Shown here piece by piece: positions 1 to 6,420 of a stretch of 10,184 nucleotides of DNA. This DNA comes from Acidiferrobacter sp. (lineage in GTDB: Bacteria > Pseudomonadota > Gammaproteobacteria > Arenicellales > UBA868), in NCBI GenBank assembly GCA_002694065.1, contig NZKZ01000010.1:3436-13619 (forward strand). Reading direction: 5' to 3'. A model generated the notes under the pieces. The model had not been told where the DNA came from. It worked only from the letters and a program-made list of their open reading frames with translations, and searched no databases. Position numbers and translations under genes: made by a program. Within the stretch, counting starts at the first letter, position 1. Each line of letters starts with the position of its first letter.

Positions 1-309
1 TGGATACTGCAGGCGAGTATTGCCGTGCTCGCCACTGTATTTACTCTGCTGATGTCCAACGTCGGGGCGACAGTCTTGCTGGTGCCCTTGGCGGTCAATA
101 TAGCCATCGGAGCCGGGGCCGACCCCGCCGTTTTTGCGCTGACCGTGGCGATCGCAACGTCTAATTCGTTTCTGATCCCAACCCACCAGGTGAACGCGCT
201 GATAATGGGACCGGGAGGTTATCGCGTTGCGGACTTTATGCGGGCAGGCGGTATCATGACAATTCTGTTTTTAGTGATCATGATGGTCATGTTGAATCTG
301 ATCTTTTGA
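1..309 (+). CDS. SLC13-family (DASS-type) permease, C-terminal part (5' truncated by window)
   Basis: The first 102 codons in frame 1 are the tail of an integral membrane transporter; the gene begins left of the window and ends at TGA 307-309. What is visible is strongly hydrophobic: a membrane stretch at residues 5-36 of the fragment contains a Ser-Asn-Val-Gly-Ala-Thr turn, a second segment contains Ser-Asn-Ser then Pro-Thr-His-Gln, then comes a Gly-Pro-Gly-Gly-Tyr-Arg motif, and a final helix (about residues 84-102) ends the protein. This order matches the C-terminal repeat of SLC13/DASS permeases (sodium-coupled carriers of dicarboxylates, sulfate and related anions), where the Ser-Asn-x turn helps form the substrate and sodium site. 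The substrate cannot be told from this piece. It converges with the ada-like gene, separated by 29 bp, so the two are not co-transcribed. The family call is good; specificity is unknown. Confidence 0.8.
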   Translation, partial: WILQASIAVLATVFTLLMSNVGATVLLVPLAVNIAIGAGADPAVFALTVAIATSNSFLIPTHQVNALIMGPGGYRVADFMRAGGIMTILFLVIMMVMLNLIF

Positions 310-338
310 GCCCCACCGCCCACGCAGCAAGCTCGGCG

Positions 339-1202
339 TTACTTGTCCAGCAACCGAATCTGCTCCCATTCAAGCATGACTTCTTTGCGCGGACTTCCCC
401 AACGGTATCCGCCGATCGCGCCGTCAGAGCGAATAATCCGGTGACAGGGGATCAGGAATGAGATCGCATTTTGGCCAACGGCGGTTCCGACCGCGCGAAC
501 GGCTTTCGGTTTTTGAATATCGGCCGCCACGTCACCATAGGTCATGGTCACGCCCAGGGGGATGCCCAGGAGTGCACGCCAGACCCGAAGCTGAAAGTCT
601 GTTCCATGGACCAACAAGGGCAGCGGACCACGCGGCGGTAAGCCCTTGCCGGGAAAGATTCGCTTGACGAGACCAGCCGTTTCTTTCTGAGCAGGAGATA
701 GGCGGGCACCAGGCCAGGTCTCCTTAAGCGGGAGCAGGATCTGTGTTGTTTCTGTTTCGGTTTTTGAGAAAGATAGCCAACAGATGCCACGCGCGGTGAC
801 GCCCAACAGACATTTTCCGAAGGGACTGTCGTGAATCCCGAAACCGATCGTAAGACCGGCTCCATGATCCCGATATTCGGCTGGGGTCATGCTCTGAAAC
901 GTGACAAACAGGTCGTGTAGACGCCCCGGCCCCGACAGGCCGGTGTGCAGCGCGGTATCAAGAACGCTTTCACCGCTGCGCAGGTGCTGTTGGGCTTCAG
1001 TCAACGTCAAGGATTGCAGATACTTCTTTGGACTGATACCCACCCAACGTTTAAAGAGTCTCTGGAAGTGATGGGGGCTCAGATCCACAGCCGCTGCGGT
1101 GTCGGCCAGAGCGGGCTGCTCGTGAGCATGTGTCCGCAGGAATTCCAAGGCCTTCGCGACCCGGGTGTAGTCAGATTCCGGCTGTTGGGTGACTTTCGGC
1201 AT
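339..1202 (-). CDS. AraC-type regulator fused to O6-methylguanine-DNA methyltransferase (Ada-like, no Ada sensor domain)
   Basis: This 287-residue protein would remove methyl groups from O6-methylguanine (or O4-methylthymine) in DNA by irreversible transfer to its own cysteine, and may also act as a transcription factor. Residues about 10-110 form an AraC-type double helix-turn-helix (His-His-Phe-Gln-Arg-Leu-Phe-Lys, later Met-Thr-Pro-Ala-Glu-Tyr-Arg). Residues about 115-285 form the MGMT domain, with the active-site motif Pro-Cys-His-Arg-Ile-Ile (acceptor Cys about 253) and a following Gly-Gly-Tyr-Arg-Trp-Gly. The N-terminal zinc/Cys phosphotriester sensor of E. coli Ada is absent, so the classical self-methylation switch is missing. 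I chose ATG at 1200-1202 because the family usually starts shortly before the Tyr-Thr-Arg-Val helix; an in-frame TTG at 1254-1256 would add 18 residues but abuts a palindrome. Neither start has a clear Shine-Dalgarno sequence. It is divergent from the oxidoreductase gene. Confidence 0.88.
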   Translation of the reverse strand: MPKVTQQPESDYTRVAKALEFLRTHAHEQPALADTAAAVDLSPHHFQRLFKRWVGISPKKYLQSLTLTEAQQHLRSGESVLDTALHTGLSGPGRLHDLFVTFQSMTPAEYRDHGAGLTIGFGIHDSPFGKCLLGVTARGICWLSFSKTETETTQILLPLKETWPGARLSPAQKETAGLVKRIFPGKGLPPRGPLPLLVHGTDFQLRVWRALLGIPLGVTMTYGDVAADIQKPKAVRAVGTAVGQNAISFLIPCHRIIRSDGAIGGYRWGSPRKEVMLEWEQIRLLDK

Positions 1203-1204
1203 AC

Positions 1205-1258
1205 GCGCCAAGAATAGGTTCGTGCCTGAGGGTGTGCAACCCGATTCTTGCGCCAAGA
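1205..1258. repeat. Pair of 9-bp direct repeats upstream of the ada-like gene
   Basis: GCGCCAAGA occurs at 1205-1213 and again at 1250-1258 (TCTTGGCGC when read toward the ada-like gene), with start-to-start spacing of 45 bp. The copies bracket the region where its promoter must lie. Spacing close to four helical turns would suit binding of a regulator to one face of DNA. The core loosely resembles the GCGCAAG found in the E. coli ada operator, but this may be chance. Function is not shown. Confidence 0.3.
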
Positions 1259-1273
1259 GAAAGAATCTTTCTC
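1257..1273. promoter_or_regulatory. Perfect 17-bp palindrome (8-bp arms, 1-bp centre), candidate operator
   Basis: GAGAAAGA, one central A, then TCTTTCTC form an exact inverted repeat in the divergent region between the ada-like gene and the oxidoreductase gene. The one-base centre excludes an RNA hairpin using the full arms, so a dimeric DNA-binding protein is the more natural reading. Its location, 55 bp upstream of one start codon and 108 bp upstream of the other, would allow control of either or both genes. No family of regulator is implied by the sequence. Confidence 0.4.
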
Positions 1274-1289
1274 AATTTCCTTTGATACA

Positions 1290-1342
1290 CTCGCGGGGAT
1301 TAAACCCCCGCGCGAGAGCCTAGAGGGGTTAGGAACCCGGCT
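1290..1342 (+). promoter_or_regulatory. Two successive GC-rich inverted repeats in the upstream region of the oxidoreductase gene
   Basis: CGCGGGG at 1292-1298 pairs with CCCCGCG at 1306-1312 around an ATTAAAC loop. Outer CTCGCG (1290-1295) could alternatively pair with CGCGAG (1311-1316). A second element follows: GGGTT and AACCC around AGG (about 1326-1338), flanked by AGCC (1317-1320) and GGCT (1339-1342). If transcribed, these would fold into two stems about 40 nt before the start codon. No U-tract follows, so this is not a typical terminator. I found no glycine-riboswitch core. It may be a structured leader or operator DNA. Confidence 0.3.
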
Positions 1343-1371
1343 TCAATCGCGACCATGGTTTGAAGTCCATC

Positions 1372-1377
1372 GGAGGC
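1372..1377 (+). promoter_or_regulatory. Shine-Dalgarno sequence deciding the start of the oxidoreductase gene
   Basis: GGAGGC lies immediately before ATG 1381-1383. It supports that start over the in-frame TTG at 1360, which lacks a ribosome binding site and would add only seven residues before the dinucleotide-binding fold. Confidence 0.7.
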
Positions 1378-1380
1378 AGC

Positions 1381-3828
1381 ATGGCAGTCGATTTTCCAGA
1401 TCAGGCGCAGATCGTCATCATTGGCGGCGGCGTGGTGGGGTGTAGTGTCGCTTACCACCTGGCAGAGTTGGGGGTCAGGGACGTTGTGCTATTTGAGCGT
1501 AAGTCACTGACCAGTGGCACAACCTGGCACGCGGCAGGGCTGGTGGGACAGTTGCGGGCCACTCAGAACCTGACGCGGCTGGCCCAGTACACCACTAATC
1601 TCTATTCAGAGCTCGAGGAGTTGACGGGGCAGGCGACGGGCTTTCGTCAGAATGGCTCTCTCAGTCTCGCAACAGACTCTGAACGGTTTGAGGAACTGAA
1701 ACGGGGCGCCTCCATGGCGAGTTGTTTCGGGCTTGAGGTCGAAGTCGTCAGTCCGAAAGAGGCGCTCGATCTTTATCCGATCATGTCCACCGAGAACCTC
1801 GTGGGCGCGGTTTTTCTGCCTCGGGATGGCCAGACGAATCCTACCGACACGACGCAGGCGTTGGCGCGCGGCGCGCGGGACAAAGGTGTACGAATCTTTG
1901 AGGGCGTCACCGTTGAGTCCTTTGAGAAAGAGGGGGGCAGGGTGAGCGCGGTCGTTACCAGTCAGGGTCGAGTGGCTTGTGAGACCGTGGTCAATTGTGC
2001 CGGGATGTGGGGGAGAGCTCTGGGCCTTAAGGCAGGAGTTTCCGTGCCCCTGCATGCCGCAGAACATTTTTATGTGGTCACCGAACCCATTCCAGATCTT
2101 CCGCGAGACCTGCCGGTCGTTCGCGAACCCTCTGTTTGCAACTATTACAAGGAAGATGCCGGCAAGATGATGGTCGGTATGTTCGAGCCCGTGGCCAAGC
2201 CGTGGGGCATGGAAGGGATCCCAGAGGACTTCGAATTTGGAACCCTGCCGGAAGATGTCGAGCATATCGAGGAGCAACTGAGTTGTGCAATCGAGAGAAT
2301 TCCGGTGCTCGGTGAGACCGGAATCAAGATCTTCTTCAACGGGCCTGAAAGCTTTACCCCGGATAACCGATACTGGCTCGGCCCCTCGGTAGAGGTGCCG
2401 AACTTCTTTCTGGCAGCTGGATTCAATTCGATCGGGATTCAATCAGCGGGCGGCGCCGGCAAGGTGCTGGCCGAATGGATAGTGAACGGACATCCGCCGA
2501 TGGATCTTTGGGATGTAGATGCCCGTCGGATGATGCCTTTTCAGGTCAACCAGCAGTATCTCCACGACCGAACCGTGGAAGCGCTAGGGCTGCTGTACGC
2601 CATGCACTGGCCTTTCCGTCAGCCAGAAACGGCGCGTGGGGTGCGCACTTCAACGCTGCATCAACGCCTAGGGGACTTGGGCGCCTGTTTTGGTGAGACC
2701 GCTGGCTGGGAGCGCGCGAATTGGTTTGCCCCACCAGGGGTTGAGCCGGTGTATGAGTACACCTACGGTCGGCAGAACTGGTTTGAACACTCCGGCCAGG
2801 AGCATCGGGCTGTGCGCGAGAACGTGGGCGTTTTCGATATGAGCTCTTTCGGCAAATATCTTGTCCAGGGTCGGGATGCCTGCCAACTGCTCGATCGGGT
2901 AAGTGCAAATAGGATGGATGTTGAGCCGGGCCGGGTGATCTACACACAATGGCTCAATGAGCAAGGCGGCATCGAGGCGGATCTGACAGTGACCCGACTG
3001 AGCGAAGATGAATATCTCGTCGTTACTGCTGCGGCCTCGCAAACGCGCGATCTGCATTGGCTGAAGAGCAGCATGCGTCCGGACGAGCACGTCTTCGCAA
3101 CGGATGTGACCGGAGGTTACAGTGTGTTGAGTGTGATGGGCCCGAAATCCCGCGACGTGCTGCAATCCCTGACTCCAGCCGATCTCTCCAACGCTGCCTT
3201 TCCCTTCGGGACTTCCCAGGAGATAGAGATGGGTTATGGCCTGGTCCGGGCTACACGCATTTCCTACGTGGGAGAACTCGGGTGGGAGATTTATATCCCG
3301 ACGGAGTTCACTTTGGGAATATTCGACCGACTGATGGAGGTCGGCCAGGCAGTTGGATTGCAACCCGCCGGACTGCACGCTCTCAACAGCCTAAGAATCG
3401 AGAAGGCCTATCGTCATTGGGGGCATGATATCGGGCCCGACGATAATCCCTTCCATGCGGGGCTGGGGTTTGCGGTGAGTCTGGACAAGCCAGGCGGATT
3501 TATCGGTCGGGAAGCGCTGTTGCGGGCTGTGGACGATCCTCTTACGAGGCGAATGGTCCAGTTTGTCCTGGAAGACCCCATGGCGATGCTTTACCACGAA
3601 GAGCCAATCTGGAGAGACGGGGTACGAATCGGTAGAACAACTTCAGGGATGTACGGGCATACGCTGGGTGGCTGCGTGGGGTTAGGCTATGTCGAAAATG
3701 ACGAGGTCATTGACAGCGCGTTCGTGTCCGAAGGGGTTTGGGAAATCGAAGTGGCAGGAGAGCGCATCAGCGCACGGGCAAGCCTGTCACCTATGTACGA
3801 TCCGCGGTCGGAAAGGGTGAAGTTTTGA
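1381..3828 (+). CDS. Dimethylglycine/sarcosine dehydrogenase-like flavoprotein with GcvT folate domain
   Basis: This 815-residue enzyme is predicted to oxidatively demethylate an N-methylated glycine (dimethylglycine or sarcosine), moving the methyl carbon to tetrahydrofolate as 5,10-methylene-THF and electrons to ETF. An N-terminal Rossmann motif Gly15-Gly-Gly-Val-Val-Gly20, with Glu39 at the end of the second strand, binds FAD. The Trp-His-Ala-Ala-Gly-Leu motif (49-54) contains the His (His50) that in rat dimethylglycine and sarcosine dehydrogenases carries FAD covalently. The DAO domain spans about 10-365, an FAO-middle segment about 370-425, and the GcvT/aminomethyltransferase module about 430-805. 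Asp534 in Glu-Ala-Asp-Leu-Thr-Val matches the conserved folate-site Asp of GcvT-type domains. Length and domain order fit the family. AlaX begins one base after the stop, implying one operon; etfBA lies nearby. Substrate choice between dimethylglycine, sarcosine and other N-methyl amino acids cannot be settled from sequence. Confidence 0.85.
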   Translation: MAVDFPDQAQIVIIGGGVVGCSVAYHLAELGVRDVVLFERKSLTSGTTWHAAGLVGQLRATQNLTRLAQYTTNLYSELEELTGQATGFRQNGSLSLATDSERFEELKRGASMASCFGLEVEVVSPKEALDLYPIMSTENLVGAVFLPRDGQTNPTDTTQALARGARDKGVRIFEGVTVESFEKEGGRVSAVVTSQGRVACETVVNCAGMWGRALGLKAGVSVPLHAAEHFYVVTEPIPDLPRDLPVVREPSVCNYYKEDAGKMMVGMFEPVAKPWGMEGIPEDFEFGTLPEDVEHIEEQLSCAIERIPVLGETGIKIFFNGPESFTPDNRYWLGPSVEVPNFFLAAGFNSIGIQSAGGAGKVLAEWIVNGHPPMDLWDVDARRMMPFQVNQQYLHDRTVEALGLLYAMHWPFRQPETARGVRTSTLHQRLGDLGACFGETAGWERANWFAPPGVEPVYEYTYGRQNWFEHSGQEHRAVRENVGVFDMSSFGKYLVQGRDACQLLDRVSANRMDVEPGRVIYTQWLNEQGGIEADLTVTRLSEDEYLVVTAAASQTRDLHWLKSSMRPDEHVFATDVTGGYSVLSVMGPKSRDVLQSLTPADLSNAAFPFGTSQEIEMGYGLVRATRISYVGELGWEIYIPTEFTLGIFDRLMEVGQAVGLQPAGLHALNSLRIEKAYRHWGHDIGPDDNPFHAGLGFAVSLDKPGGFIGREALLRAVDDPLTRRMVQFVLEDPMAMLYHEEPIWRDGVRIGRTTSGMYGHTLGGCVGLGYVENDEVIDSAFVSEGVWEIEVAGERISARASLSPMYDPRSERVKF

Positions 3829-3829
3829 C

Positions 3830-4540
3830 ATGATCAGAACCGAAAAGCTTTATCAGGAAGATCCTTACCTAAAAGAATGCACTGCTACCGTCACAGGTGT
3901 AGCGGATGATGGCGTCATTCTGGACCGCAGTGTTTTTTACTGTCAGGGAGGCGGGCAACCGGGGGATACGGGAGTATTGGTCCTTTCTGACGGGAGTAGT
4001 AAAAGGGTAGTCAATACTATTGTGCAGCGTGAAACCGGTGCCCAGCTGCACGTGCTCGACGAGGAGGAAACGCTGCCTGAATTGGGGATGGAAGTAACCG
4101 CCCGAATAGACTGGGACAGACGTTACGGCTTCATGCGCATGCATAGTTGCATGCATATGCTCTGTGCTGTGATTGATGCACCGGTCACCGGGGGTTCGGT
4201 GAGCGAGGGCCGGGCGCGGCTGGATTTTGACCTGCCAGACCCGATCGACAAAGAAGCAGTCACGGAAGCGCTGAATAAACTGATCCAACAAGATCAGCCA
4301 CGGCACTTCAGGTGGATTACCGATGAGGAACTTCAGTCCCAACCCGAGCTGGTACGGACCATGTCGGTGAGTCCGCCGATGGGGCAGGGTGAGGTGCGTC
4401 TGGTGGAATTTGAGCAGATAGATCTTCAGCCCTGTGGCGGCACGCACGTAGCCCGCTCAGGAGAAATCGGTGAGGTTCGGGTCTCCAAGATCGAAAAGAA
4501 GGGCAAACAGAACCGCCGGGTGATCGTGGAGTTTGCCTGA
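3830..4540 (+). CDS. alaX: AlaX-type alanyl-tRNA editing hydrolase
   Basis: This 236-residue free-standing homologue of the AlaRS editing domain is predicted to hydrolyse Ser-tRNA(Ala), and possibly Gly-tRNA(Ala), in the cytoplasm, preventing misincorporation at alanine codons. All four expected zinc ligands are present: His105 and His109 in the His-x3-His motif, and Cys202 and His206 in Cys-Gly-Gly-Thr-His. The N-terminal Gly-Gly-Gly-Gln-Pro-Gly-Asp-Thr-Gly segment (40-48) is the usual family loop. The length corresponds to the medium class (AlaX-M), which has an N-terminal beta-barrel and an editing core but no long C-terminal arm. ATG 3830 follows the upstream stop by one base, with a purine-rich GGAAAGGGTGA shortly before it, so translational coupling to the dehydrogenase is likely. 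The gene converges on the MttB-like gene with 37 bp between stops. The pairing with a glycine-forming enzyme is notable. Confidence 0.9.
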   Translation: MIRTEKLYQEDPYLKECTATVTGVADDGVILDRSVFYCQGGGQPGDTGVLVLSDGSSKRVVNTIVQRETGAQLHVLDEEETLPELGMEVTARIDWDRRYGFMRMHSCMHMLCAVIDAPVTGGSVSEGRARLDFDLPDPIDKEAVTEALNKLIQQDQPRHFRWITDEELQSQPELVRTMSVSPPMGQGEVRLVEFEQIDLQPCGGTHVARSGEIGEVRVSKIEKKGKQNRRVIVEFA

Positions 4541-4545
4541 AGGTT

Positions 4546-4562
4546 GCACAGCGGTGCCGTGC
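4546..4562. terminator. Weak hairpin between convergent genes
   Basis: GCACAGC (4546-4552) can pair with GCCGTGC (4556-4562) with one mismatch around a GGT loop, in the 37-bp gap between the alaX and MttB-like stops. No U-tract follows on either strand, so efficient intrinsic termination is doubtful. It is the only stem-like element seen in this gap. Confidence 0.2.
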
Positions 4563-4577
4563 AGACTTGGCGCCGCA

Positions 4578-6119
4578 CTACACGTTGGAGTCGGGAACGG
4601 CGTTCTTTTTCTCGGAGATGAAGTCGCGCAGTCCTTCGTCCACGCCCTCGTCGATAGCGGGGGGCTCATAGTCAGCGAGCATCTGCTTCCAGGTCGCGTT
4701 GGCCCGTTTCGCCGCATCCAGTGCGCCTTCGGACTCCCACTGTTCAAAACTGTTACTGTCCGCGGTAGTTGACCGGTAAAAAGCAGTCTCAAAGTTAGCT
4801 TGGGTGTGGGCGCATCCGAGAAAGTGGTTCCCGGGACCCACCTCGGCAAGCGCCTCCATGGCTTGTCCGTTCACAGAGTCATCAATTCCTGCAAGAAAGA
4901 CCTCGATCATGCCGGCTTGGTCAGCATCGAGGATGAATTTCTCGTAGCCCATGGCCAATCCGCCTTCAAGCCATCCGGCGGTATGGAGCATGAAATTGAC
5001 GCCGGCGAGCATCGCGCTTTGGAGGGTATTGGCCGATTCGTATGCGGCCTGCGCGTCCGGGAGTTTGGAGGCACACAAGCCCCCTCCGCTGCGAAAGGGC
5101 ACCCCCAGACGGCGGGCCAGTGCGGCGCAGATAAAAATCACCATACTCGGTTCAGGCGTTCCGAAAGTGGGGGCCCCAGACTGCATCGACACGGCGCTTG
5201 AAAAGGTGCCGAAAATGACCGGCGCTCCGGGTCTGACGAGCTGGGTAAAGCAGATGCCGGCCATGGCCTCGGCCAGGATCTGGGTGCAGGTGCCCACGAC
5301 GGTGACGGGCGACATCGCGCCGGCCAGTATGAACGGCGAGATCACGGTGGCCTGGTTGTTCTCGGCATAAACACGAGCTGCGCCCAGCATCGTGGCGTCG
5401 AAGGTCATGGGCGAATTAGCGTTGATCAAGCTGGTGATCACACAGTTTTGGTCGACGAACTCGGCGCCGAACACGATCTTCGCCATGTCCACGGTATCCT
5501 GCGCCCGACTCGGTTCCGTCACCGAACCCATGAAGGGTTTATCCGACAGTTTGAGGTGGCTGTACACCATATCGAGGTGTCGTTTGTTCACCGGGATATC
5601 GACCGGCTCACAGACGGTGCCGCCGGAATGATGCAGCGACGGACTGAGATACGCCAGACGGACAAAGTTCTCAAAGTCGGCAAGTGTGGCGTAACGCCTG
5701 CCTTGGTCAAGATCATGCACAAAAGGGGGGCCATAGGCCGGCACCAGGACACAATGGTCGCCCCCAATGCGTACGCTGCGCTCCGGGTTGCGTGCGAACT
5801 GCGTGTATTCGTTCGGTGTGCTGGCATTGATGATCGACCGGCACATGCCTTTTGGGAAGCGAACCCGTTCCCCGTCGATCTCGGCACCCGCCTCTTTGAA
5901 GCGGGACAGGGCGTCGGGATCATCGCGAAAATCAATACCGGTCTCCGCGAGAAGCGTTTCGGCGTTGGATTCGATCAACTCAAGCAGTTCTTCGCTGGCG
6001 AGTTCGTAGGGCGGTATCCGGCGGGTGATGTAGGGAATGCCTGCTCGGGTGGAACCCGCGCGTTTGGCGCGTTTCGCAGAGCGTGCACTGCCTCGTGTTC
6101 GACGTCGTTCCTGACTCAT
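4578..6119 (-). CDS. MttB-family methyltransferase, non-pyrrolysine type (trimethylamine/betaine methyltransferase-like)
   Basis: This 513-residue protein belongs to the MttB superfamily, whose members take a methyl group from a quaternary or tertiary amine (trimethylamine, glycine betaine, related betaines) and pass it to a corrinoid protein. The frame is open throughout, with no internal amber codon, so it is of the non-pyrrolysine branch typified by glycine betaine methyltransferase MtgB; the terminal stop is itself TAG. Residues 1-26 form an Arg/Lys-rich tail. Family-typical segments include Gly-Ile-Asp-Phe-Arg-Asp-Asp-Pro (61-68), Ala-Gly-Trp-Leu-Glu-Gly-Gly-Leu (371-378), Glu-Val-Gly-Pro-Gly (406-410), and Cys-Ala-His-Thr-Gln-Ala-Asn-Phe-Glu-Thr-Ala-Phe-Tyr (416-428). 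No corrinoid protein, activase or methylcobamide:THF methyltransferase gene lies in the window. ATG 6117-6119 has only a weak ribosome site. The gene faces alaX and diverges from etfB. Family membership is firm; the substrate is unknown. Confidence 0.87.
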   Translation of the reverse strand: MSQERRRTRGSARSAKRAKRAGSTRAGIPYITRRIPPYELASEELLELIESNAETLLAETGIDFRDDPDALSRFKEAGAEIDGERVRFPKGMCRSIINASTPNEYTQFARNPERSVRIGGDHCVLVPAYGPPFVHDLDQGRRYATLADFENFVRLAYLSPSLHHSGGTVCEPVDIPVNKRHLDMVYSHLKLSDKPFMGSVTEPSRAQDTVDMAKIVFGAEFVDQNCVITSLINANSPMTFDATMLGAARVYAENNQATVISPFILAGAMSPVTVVGTCTQILAEAMAGICFTQLVRPGAPVIFGTFSSAVSMQSGAPTFGTPEPSMVIFICAALARRLGVPFRSGGGLCASKLPDAQAAYESANTLQSAMLAGVNFMLHTAGWLEGGLAMGYEKFILDADQAGMIEVFLAGIDDSVNGQAMEALAEVGPGNHFLGCAHTQANFETAFYRSTTADSNSFEQWESEGALDAAKRANATWKQMLADYEPPAIDEGVDEGLRDFISEKKNAVPDSNV

Positions 6120-6302
6120 GACTGGATACCGGTTTAATTCAGGGGATTATCAAGCCCAAGCGTGAAAGGTGATTTTAGAGGAACGACACAAAAATAGCCT
6201 TGATCGGCAGACAGATGGGATAGAGGCCGATGACCGGTCTCGTGCGCGACGGAATTGCGCAGAAATCCGGCGCATTTACAGGCTTTAGGTGTCAAGAGAC
6301 CG

Positions 6303-6331
6303 TAGACTCGGCTCAAGACCGAAAATAGAAT
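6303..6331 (+). promoter_or_regulatory. Candidate sigma-70 promoter for etfBA
   Basis: TAGACT (6303-6308, 4 of 6 matches to the -35 consensus) and TAGAAT (6326-6331, 5 of 6 matches to -10) are separated by exactly 17 bp. Initiation near 6338 would give an 80-90 nt leader for etfB, containing the hairpin at 6352-6372. A second -10-like TATAAC at 6399-6404 has no suitable -35. Confidence 0.4.
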
Positions 6332-6351
6332 ACGCCATCCAAGGTCTGGCG

Positions 6352-6372
6352 CGACCGAACAGAAATCGGTCG
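6352..6372 (+). promoter_or_regulatory. Perfect 7-bp inverted repeat in the etfB leader
   Basis: CGACCGA (6352-6358) and TCGGTCG (6366-6372) are exact reverse complements around a 7-nt ACAGAAA loop, 48 bp before the etfB ATG and downstream of the candidate promoter. It could be a leader hairpin or a repressor site. No U-tract follows, so it is not a terminator. Confidence 0.35.
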
Positions 6373-6420
6373 ATCAGCGTCAGAAAAGTGATTGCGACTA
6401 TAACCACGAGATGTGACAGC

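Larger units (their letters stand above)
6120..6420. promoter_or_regulatory. Divergent intergenic region between the MttB-like gene and etfB
   Basis: These 301 bp hold no convincing gene; open frames across them are short or are upstream extensions of etfB without a ribosome site. The region must carry promoters for both directions. A GATAAT-like minus-strand -10 (complement of 6146-6151) lies about 30 bp from the MttB-like start but lacks a matching -35. The plus-strand candidates are listed separately. I see no tRNA or riboswitch motif. Confidence 0.6.

Noticed and set aside
1203..1256. N-terminal extension of the ada-like protein from TTG 1254-1256
   Set aside because: TTG directly abuts the palindrome, has no ribosome site, and the added 18 residues do not look like the Ada domain or the usual family start.
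1290..1345. Glycine riboswitch upstream of the dehydrogenase gene
   Set aside because: Stems are present, but the conserved glycine-aptamer core sequences (for example CCGAAGG) were not found.
1606..2442. 278-codon minus-strand ORF within the dehydrogenase gene
   Set aside because: It is antisense to the conserved DAO domain; the translation shows no recognisable fold and no ribosome site.
3869..4447. 192-codon minus-strand ORF opposite alaX
   Set aside because: It is a shadow of alaX, whose zinc-ligand motifs prove the plus-strand frame.
4578..6119. Pyrrolysine-encoding MttB
   Set aside because: No internal TAG occurs in the frame. The only TAG is the terminal stop, and readthrough would give an unrelated peptide antisense to the end of alaX.
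5448..6137. 229-codon plus-strand ORF opposite the MttB-like gene
   Set aside because: It is fully antisense to a strongly recognisable coding region, shows no domain I recognise, and has the composition expected of a complement shadow.
6289..6420. In-frame upstream extension of etfB from 6289
   Set aside because: It adds 44 residues without similarity to ETF-beta. The ATG at 6421 gives the canonical N-terminus, and the extension covers the likely promoter and leader hairpin.
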